NCBI GenBank assembly: GCA_016713735.1
Contig: JADJOP010000037.1
Location: forward strand, 310,001-374,000
DNA length: 64,000 bases
Direction: 5' to 3'
Source of the DNA: Bryobacterales bacterium
GTDB taxonomy: Bacteria; Acidobacteriota; Terriglobia; Bryobacterales; Bryobacteraceae
Shown here piece by piece: positions 59,178 to 64,000 of this stretch. The notes beneath the pieces were generated by a model, which was not told the origin of the DNA, ran no database searches, and saw nothing but the letters and a program-made list of their open reading frames with translations. Made by a program: the position numbers and the translations under genes. Each line of letters begins with the position of its first letter. Positions within the stretch are counted from its first letter, which is position 1.

Positions 59178-59487
59178 TTGCTGAAACGTAGGACTGGCAA
59201 GGGTATAATTGGCGGGTCAGCGGGCAACCACGATCGGGCCAGCAAGAAGCCTTAACCGATTTAATTACAGCAGCTTGTGGGCGGGCGCGCAAACGTGGGA
59301 ACCGGCAGCGCAATGCACGGCCACGATTAGGCGCACTTCGTGAATGGAATTCCTGCAGCCGGCGCGCGCAGCCGCGATGGCGAAGGGTTCGCGAATCCGG
59401 CTGCCTGGCGGGCACCGGATCTCCGCTGGAGGCGCCGCGTTGTCCGAAGGCGTAGCACGGCGCCTCGCGACCGGACGCGAAATCCGA
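59178..59487. other. Intergenic region between the two island operons
   Basis: About 310 bp with no gene recognised. A TATAAT (59204-59209, plus strand) is present but would drive transcription against the neighbouring genes. No clear terminator for the Gfo/Idh gene. Confidence 0.45.
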
Positions 59488-60765
59488 TCACAGGATACGT
59501 TTTGCCTTGGGGTGGTTGGTGCCGTCCCCCTCGTACGCGGGACGAGCAGGCGATTGCTCGACAACCCTTTGAGCCGCCGGATCGAAAAACATCGTCCGCT
59601 TCTGGCGGTAGGAATCAATGCCCAGCCGGATCGCGGTCATGATCTGATAGCCAAGCTTCGCGTCGAGAACCGGGCTCTTACGCGAACGCATGCACGAGAA
59701 GAAATCCGCCGTATGGGCGCGGTTCAACTCGCCTTGCTCCACGGGATGGACCGTGCCGACGTTGTCTTGTGAGTATGTTCGCTCGGGGACGATACGAACT
59801 TGCCTATCTTCGATGACGAGGGATCCCTTATTGCCGTAAATTACCTGAGGAAGATACTTTTGCGCCCCGGCGTTCGCCATCGATCCGGAAAGGCTGACAT
59901 AGAAATTCTGATACTCGACTACGGTCGAGTAAGTGTCTGGGACTTCACGGTCCCTCTGGACGTAGATGCCTCCTGTGGAACTAACCTGCGAAGGGAACTG
60001 GGCGCCCATCGAGAACAGAAGCGGTCCGAGACGGTGGTAGAAGAGGTCCGTGGCGATGCCTCCGGAGTAATCCCAATATTTGCGCCAGCGGAAAAATCTC
60101 TCGGCGCTGAAGGCGCGATTCGGCGCGGAGCCGAGCCAGCGCTTCCAGTCGATGGTATCCGCCGAAGCCTCCGGGTCGATAAAGTAATTCCACTCGCCTT
60201 CGAGCGAATTGCGGCTGTAGGTGCTCTGCGCCCATAGCAACGTACCGATCTCGCCGGCGGCGATCAAGTCGCGAGCAACGTGGTAGCGTTTATCGGAAAG
60301 ATGCTGGCTGCCGACCTGCACAACCCTGCCCAAGCGAGCCACGGCGGAGGAAATCTCACGCGCCTCGTCGATCGTCAGGGTCATCGGTTTCTGAAGATAG
60401 ACGTCTTTGCCGGCAGCCAGGGCGTCCATGGTCATTGGTTTGTGCCAGTGGTCTGGAACAGAGATGAAGATAGCGTCGAGGTCGGGGCGGGCGATGAGTT
60501 CGCGGTAGTCGTGGTGTACCTGGCGGCCCGAAAGCTTCGCCGTCTCCTTGGCCCAGCTCTTGCGCTTCTCGTAGATATCGGAGATGCCGGCCACTTCGAT
60601 GTGCGCGCCAGGCTCTTCACTTTGTTGCATCAAGATCTTGAGCATCCCTGAGCCGTTCATTCCGACCCCGATACACCCTATGCGAATGCGGTCATTGGCG
60701 CCCATCACCCGGCCCGCCGACAAGGCGGAAGCGGCCAAAAAGTTGCGTCGCGTCGATTGATTCAT
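59488..60765 (-). CDS. Gfo/Idh/MocA family oxidoreductase, Tat-exported (island copy)
   Basis: A 425-residue protein. The start at 60765 gives a Tat-like signal (NQSTRRNFLAASALSAGRVM) followed by the Rossmann domain (RIGCIGVGMNGSGML) and motif LQKPMTL in place of the usual EKP. Other features are SVPDHWHKPMTMDALAAGKD, GSQHLSDKRYHVARDL and WKRWLGSAPNRAF. It is the last gene of the DUF1080-DUF3604-oxidoreductase operon, 32 nt after the DUF3604 gene. Related in type, but not closely similar, to the copy at 43333. Confidence 0.9.
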   Translation of the reverse strand: MNQSTRRNFLAASALSAGRVMGANDRIRIGCIGVGMNGSGMLKILMQQSEEPGAHIEVAGISDIYEKRKSWAKETAKLSGRQVHHDYRELIARPDLDAIFISVPDHWHKPMTMDALAAGKDVYLQKPMTLTIDEAREISSAVARLGRVVQVGSQHLSDKRYHVARDLIAAGEIGTLLWAQSTYSRNSLEGEWNYFIDPEASADTIDWKRWLGSAPNRAFSAERFFRWRKYWDYSGGIATDLFYHRLGPLLFSMGAQFPSQVSSTGGIYVQRDREVPDTYSTVVEYQNFYVSLSGSMANAGAQKYLPQVIYGNKGSLVIEDRQVRIVPERTYSQDNVGTVHPVEQGELNRAHTADFFSCMRSRKSPVLDAKLGYQIMTAIRLGIDSYRQKRTMFFDPAAQRVVEQSPARPAYEGDGTNHPKAKRIL

Positions 60766-60797
60766 GAAAATCCCTTTGGACTCGCCGATCCTGCCAC

Positions 60798-62381
60798 TTA
60801 TGCTTTCTCGACCCAGATTGGGCTGGACCACGCCAGTTGGCCGTTCGCCTGCACTACGCGAACGTAATAGCAGTCCGCTTGCGACCCATTTCCGGTGTCG
60901 TCCACCTGGAAGGTTGTCTCAAAATGCTCATTGAATACAATCCGGTTAAATATCGCGGATTCGCGCGGGAACTCGCCTGTGGACAACGCCTCGCTCGATT
61001 CGGCCAGATCGCGGAAGGTCATGGAAAGCTTGCGTTCGCTGGGCAACGTCAGCCTCACGGTCAGCTTCGTGTCCGGGCCACCTCTCATCTTCAGGACGAT
61101 CGCCTTCTGAGAACGGTCCTCCACTTGTTGCCGCAGCGCGGTGAATGAGCGCACCCGAACGCTTTGCTTGGTTGTCTCGACGATCTTGTCGCGCCTATCC
61201 TCTTCGAGCGGCCCCGCGATGAAGCAAGGTTGAACCGCGTCGATGGAGCCATTCTCAAGTTGCACGCGGAAATCCCAATCGCAAACGCGGGTGATGCCCA
61301 ACGCGGGCCAAGGCCCCCATCCATATTCGAAACGTGCCAACAACGGTTTGGACCAACTGGCGGCAGTAGTTGCGCGATCCATAGGAAAGTCGCGATGAAT
61401 GACGCGGTTGTTCTTCAAAAGCTCTACTCGGTCTACCTGATCCCAACCCGAGACCGAGACTCGAACCTTGCGCTCGCGCGTGTAGGGCAACTCCCGGCCC
61501 ATTACATTGCCATTCAACGTAAAGCGGAGCCCGATACGATCGCCCGTGACGGCGTAGGTTCGCCGGTCCCAGAGCGCTGCCATGAGCGCCTCACGGGATA
61601 AATCGGGCGCCAGGATAACGGCCAAGCCCTCTCCCCATGCACCTGGATAGCCGAGGTGATCGTCGGTGGAAGCCAATACCCCGAATCGCTGCCCTTGTGC
61701 GAGCTGGTATTGGAACGTGTTCTTGGTCCAGCGGCCTGGTTCCGTGTGGCGGATATAAGGGAAAGGAGCTCGGTCGTGTTCAGCATTCCCCCATTCCGAA
61801 TAAATTTCCAGCAAAGGCGAAACCTTTGGATCTCTCAGCGCGAAATTGGCTCCGCGTCGCCCCTGGCGGACGGCGGGATGATGCGGAATCATGATGCAGC
61901 CGCGCTTCTTCGCAAACTGCTGCAGTTCCTTCAGTTCATTCGGCGTGAACAGTTCCGCATCGAGGCTGGGGAAGATGACGTGGTAGTCGCCTGAGTTAGT
62001 GGAGTGCCATTCGTAGCCGGCGAGGGTCACGAATTTGCCGGGCGAATCGAATTCGCGAGCCATGGAAAGCACCTCCGGCCACCGCGCTCGGGTTACGGCG
62101 AAGCCGTTGATCCATTTGTCTTCAATATTACCGGGGTAGCGGGCAATGTCATTCCAGTGCGCATGGGGCGTGTAGGCGAAAAAGTCCAGGTGTTCGCGAG
62201 CAATCTCGTAGACCCGTCGCAACGAGCCCTGCGCATAGCCAACGTTGCCGTGGTTATGCAGGTCGCCGAAATAGGCATTAAGGCTGGACTGTTCGATTTG
62301 AGCGGGTTCTGCGACCGCCGCGGAGAGTGCCGAGCCCAGGCAGGCCGTTTGGCGCATAAAATTCCGGCGAGAGAAGTTCAT
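60798..62381 (-). CDS. DUF3604 family PHP-type metal hydrolase, exported
   Basis: A 527-residue protein with a Tat-like signal (NFSRRNFMRQTACLGSALSA). The PHP-like metal-binding core is visible: YFGDLHNHGNVGYAQGSLRR, FFAYTPHAHWNDI, TLAGYEWHSTNSGDYHVIFP, IMIPHHPAV and GVLASTDDHLGYPG. The C-terminal about 200 residues form an all-beta region (RFTLNGNVMGRELPY, KVRVSVSGWDQVDRVELL). DUF3604 proteins are extracytoplasmic hydrolases of uncertain substrate. Its ATG overlaps the DUF1080 stop by 4 nt. Confidence 0.88.
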   Translation of the reverse strand: MNFSRRNFMRQTACLGSALSAAVAEPAQIEQSSLNAYFGDLHNHGNVGYAQGSLRRVYEIAREHLDFFAYTPHAHWNDIARYPGNIEDKWINGFAVTRARWPEVLSMAREFDSPGKFVTLAGYEWHSTNSGDYHVIFPSLDAELFTPNELKELQQFAKKRGCIMIPHHPAVRQGRRGANFALRDPKVSPLLEIYSEWGNAEHDRAPFPYIRHTEPGRWTKNTFQYQLAQGQRFGVLASTDDHLGYPGAWGEGLAVILAPDLSREALMAALWDRRTYAVTGDRIGLRFTLNGNVMGRELPYTRERKVRVSVSGWDQVDRVELLKNNRVIHRDFPMDRATTAASWSKPLLARFEYGWGPWPALGITRVCDWDFRVQLENGSIDAVQPCFIAGPLEEDRRDKIVETTKQSVRVRSFTALRQQVEDRSQKAIVLKMRGGPDTKLTVRLTLPSERKLSMTFRDLAESSEALSTGEFPRESAIFNRIVFNEHFETTFQVDDTGNGSQADCYYVRVVQANGQLAWSSPIWVEKA

Positions 62382-63103
62382 AATTCCTTTATCGATATGT
62401 TCCGAAACTGGACGAGACTGGGCGGCCCTGCCCATCGCCCGTCCTTCCAATTCCCGTGATGTTGGAGGCCAATCGGACCGCTTGCAGGGATTCCGGGTAC
62501 CTGGGCGTTGTCAATTACCAGCCGGCCGTTCAGGATGATGGTCACACGATCGCCGATAAGCGTGATCTCGAACGTGTTCCATTCGCCAATATTGCGGTCC
62601 GCGTGTACTTTGGGTGTCGCGGCCGCCCGCACGTTCGCTGGCAGCTTCAGATCGCGTCGAACGCTCCACAATTCTCCGGAACCTGCGGGCCAGCACCAAA
62701 TGTTTACTTGCGGTCCTCCGCGAAGGAGAATCCCTGAGTCGGCGTCGGGAAACTCGACGATGACAGGCTTGCCGTTCTCGTCCTGCTTTTCCGACCCATC
62801 CGGCAGAAGAATGCGGCCCTTGTACAGAACCGGAGCGGTCTTAAGCCGCCAATCGATACGGAGCGTGAAATTTCGAAAGGATTTCTCGGTCCAGAGATGC
62901 TTATCGCCAGACGCTTCGCTTCGCGCGTCGTAGTCAATCACTCCATCAAGGACTTTCCAGTGCCCGCCATCACCGTCGGGGATTTTCCAACCCCGCAAGT
63001 CGCTGCCCGTAAAAAGTGAACGAAATCCCGGCGGCGCTTGCGCCCTCAGCGGAATTGCGGCCAGGGCCAGCAAGATTACGCAAGCGGTTTCGGTTTGCCG
63101 CAT
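62378..63103 (-). CDS. DUF1080 exported protein (first gene of the second island operon)
   Basis: A 241-residue protein with signal peptide (QTETACVILLALAAIPLRAQ) and a DUF1080 domain: FRSLFTGSDLRGWKIPDGDG, WTEKSFRNFTLRIDWRLK, DSGILLRGGPQVNIWCWPAG, GEWNTFEITLIGDRVTIILN and PIGLQHHGNW. DUF1080 is linked with 3-keto-glycoside hydrolysis, and a Gfo/Idh/MocA oxidoreductase in the same operon would fit a keto-sugar route. GAGGAAAG lies 10 nt before the ATG. Confidence 0.88.
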   Translation of the reverse strand: MRQTETACVILLALAAIPLRAQAPPGFRSLFTGSDLRGWKIPDGDGGHWKVLDGVIDYDARSEASGDKHLWTEKSFRNFTLRIDWRLKTAPVLYKGRILLPDGSEKQDENGKPVIVEFPDADSGILLRGGPQVNIWCWPAGSGELWSVRRDLKLPANVRAAATPKVHADRNIGEWNTFEITLIGDRVTIILNGRLVIDNAQVPGIPASGPIGLQHHGNWKDGRWAGPPSLVQFRNISIKEL

Positions 63104-63128
63104 GTTTCGATGCTTTCCTCAGTAGGTA

Positions 63129-63167
63129 TTTTTACAGCATACCTTCACCACAACAAGTTACGTAACG
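63129..63167 (-). promoter_or_regulatory. Promoter and palindromic operator of the DUF1080-DUF3604-Gfo/Idh operon
   Basis: Minus strand: CGTTACGTAACTTGT (63167-63153), identical in all 15 bases to the block upstream of the receptor operon. It continues into a -35-like TTGTTG (63156-63151), a 16-nt spacer and a -10-like TAAAAA (63134-63129). The ATG is at 63103. Confidence 0.6.
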
Positions 63168-63383
63168 CACGAACTTCGTGCCGAGGCGGGGATCGCCGCA
63201 ACCGCAGGCGATTGATCGCGATCTCGCATAACCCGGAGGTGAGCATGACGTCGAACTGCACCACACCAGAGACGTCAAATCGAGGTGACTGGATCGCGCC
63301 CACATCGATGAATGCCAGTTGGAAAGTTGGGAATAATACGCCGACATCCCAGACCCGAAACGCACCTCAACGAGCCCAAGATC
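63168..63383. other. Intergenic region, right end of the island
   Basis: About 215 bp with no recognised gene; short open frames have no family character. Confidence 0.45.
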
Positions 63384-63429
63384 GGAGAGGTGGCTGAGTG
63401 GTGGAAAGCAACGGTTTGCTAAACCGCTG
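63384..63429 (+). pseudogene. 5' half of a tRNA-Ser(GCU) gene
   Basis: The sequence runs GGAGAGGTGGCTGAGTGG (acceptor 5' strand and D arm) through TTTGCTAAACCGCT (anticodon loop with GCT and the 3' anticodon stem). The variable arm, T arm and acceptor 3' strand are absent: no GGTTCGAAT-type T arm follows in the remaining 570 bases. So the gene is cut just after the anticodon stem. Confidence 0.8.
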
Positions 63430-63680
63430 CCCGCGAACCTGTGATCCAGCCGCGTGGTACAGCCTACTTGCGCACCTGCCTTCGGCGCATAGCGACCCCG
63501 CTCCAAAGCTTCCTTTGGTTTCCCTCCACTTTTAATATTTTAACAACTTGGGGAATCTGCTTTTCGCTCAAAGGCAACCCAACTCAACTCAAGGGGAGGG
63601 TTTTTGTCACGGTTTTGCCACGGTGCAGATGTCTGACGAAGACTGCTTTTATCATCGAAGTCACAACTACGGAAAAGGGC
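63430..63680. other. Intergenic region between the tRNA-Ser fragment and the sigma factor gene
   Basis: Contains a locally AT-rich patch (63528-63560, TTTTAATATTTTAACAAC) and no recognised gene. Confidence 0.45.
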
Positions 63681-64000
63681 TTATCCCCTCGCATTAAGCT
63701 CGCGAAATAGCCACGCCTTCGCCAGCCTCCAGTCGCGCGAAACGGTTTCCTCTGAGATCTCGAGCACCTCCGCGGTTTCTTCCACGCTCAGGCCCCCAAA
63801 GAACCGCAGTTCCACCACCCGGCCTTTGCGCTCATCGATTTTGGCGAGCGATGTGAGCGCCGCATCCAAAGCCTCGACCTCAACTCCACGCGCCTTGGTC
63901 CCAATCATGACCTCGTCCAGCGGAACCTCCACCTGTCCCCCACCTCGCTTGGCGTAGCGCCGTTTGCGCGCATGATCCACCAGAATTCGCCGGATCATTT
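63681..64000 (-). CDS. ECF-type RNA polymerase sigma factor, C-terminal part
   Basis: The frame is open to the right edge, so the N-terminal sigma region 2 is outside the window. The visible 106 residues begin MIRRILVDHARKRRYAKRGG, a segment found between regions 2 and 4 in the large Acidobacterial/Planctomycete ECF group. Region 4 follows with a helix-turn-helix: RVVELRFFGGLSVEETAEVL, EISEETVSRDWRLAKAWLF. Such sigma factors often control nearby extracytoplasmic functions. An initiator Met at 63998 is internal to the conserved segment, so it is not the start. Confidence 0.88.
   Translation of the reverse strand, partial: MIRRILVDHARKRRYAKRGGGQVEVPLDEVMIGTKARGVEVEALDAALTSLAKIDERKGRVVELRFFGGLSVEETAEVLEISEETVSRDWRLAKAWLFRELNARG

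Noticed and set aside
59204..59209. Perfect TATAAT on the plus strand
   Set aside because: No gene follows in that direction; the upstream CTGAAA is a weak -35. Probably chance.
63038..63397. 119-codon plus-strand ORF
   Set aside because: Runs over the operator and the start of the DUF1080 gene, no family character or ribosome site.

Overview
The window looks like chromosome from a GC-rich member of the Acidobacteriota, most likely the Solibacter/Bryobacter branch of Terriglobia. The pointers are a beta-propeller protein ending in the 'Solibacter C-terminal' (TIGR03437-type) domain, a cytochrome-domain (PSD1) plus DUF1501 gene pair, a carboxypeptidase-regulatory-like TonB-dependent receptor, many Tat-exported Gfo/Idh/MocA and DUF1080 proteins, and a short dispersed intergenic repeat seen three times. 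This is inference from gene content; no marker gene was compared against a database.

Layout. 1-3.0 kb: a molybdenum hydroxylase pair and a Kef-type antiporter, both on the minus strand. 3.2-7.4 kb: the overlapping set ileS-lspA-lgt. 7.6-11.5 kb: a zinc-finger/proline-rich protein (frame-broken) and a TPR protein. 11.8-14.5 kb: four TadE/TadG-like pseudopilin genes. 14.6-19.3 kb: DUF1501 and PSD1, divergent from a DUF1015 gene. 20.5-28.8 kb: a serine hydrolase, an RRM protein, an HpcH/HpaI aldolase, a GtrA/CDP-alcohol phosphatidyltransferase pair, a large membrane protein, a 33-bp tandem repeat, a SEC-C protein and a decayed DUF433/DUF5615 locus. 29.0-30.3 kb: a lower-GC HEPN-like gene. 30.5-42.1 kb: an Ycf46-like AAA ATPase, a PAS protein, a PHP hydrolase, an NHL beta-propeller, a matrixin-type protease, an intact DUF5615/DUF433 pair and a DUF1080-hydrolase fusion. 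42.3-48.5 kb: RraA-like, Gfo/Idh/MocA, DUF1080, SGNH, sterol-desaturase and HpcH/HpaI genes, a general carbon-turnover set.

48.9-63.4 kb is the most distinctive region. It is bracketed by the 3' half of a tRNA-Asn gene and the 5' half of a tRNA-Ser(GCU) gene, and has a visibly lower GC content and less strand skew than its surroundings. Inside are one sensor/regulator-like TPR gene and two minus-strand operons: receptor-sulfatase-LVIVD-sulfatase, and DUF1080-DUF3604-Gfo/Idh/MocA. Both operons carry the same 15-bp block, with a perfect 10-bp palindrome, touching a plausible -35 box. I read it as a transferred catabolic island for a sulfated substrate under common control. Beyond it lies the start of an ECF sigma factor gene.

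Five otherwise convincing genes are each broken once near short G/C homopolymers, and one intergenic run is 26 G long. Either the assembly has indel errors or these tracts vary in the population; the sequence alone cannot decide. The + strand is C-rich in the left part and strongly G-rich from about 19 to 48 kb whatever the gene direction.
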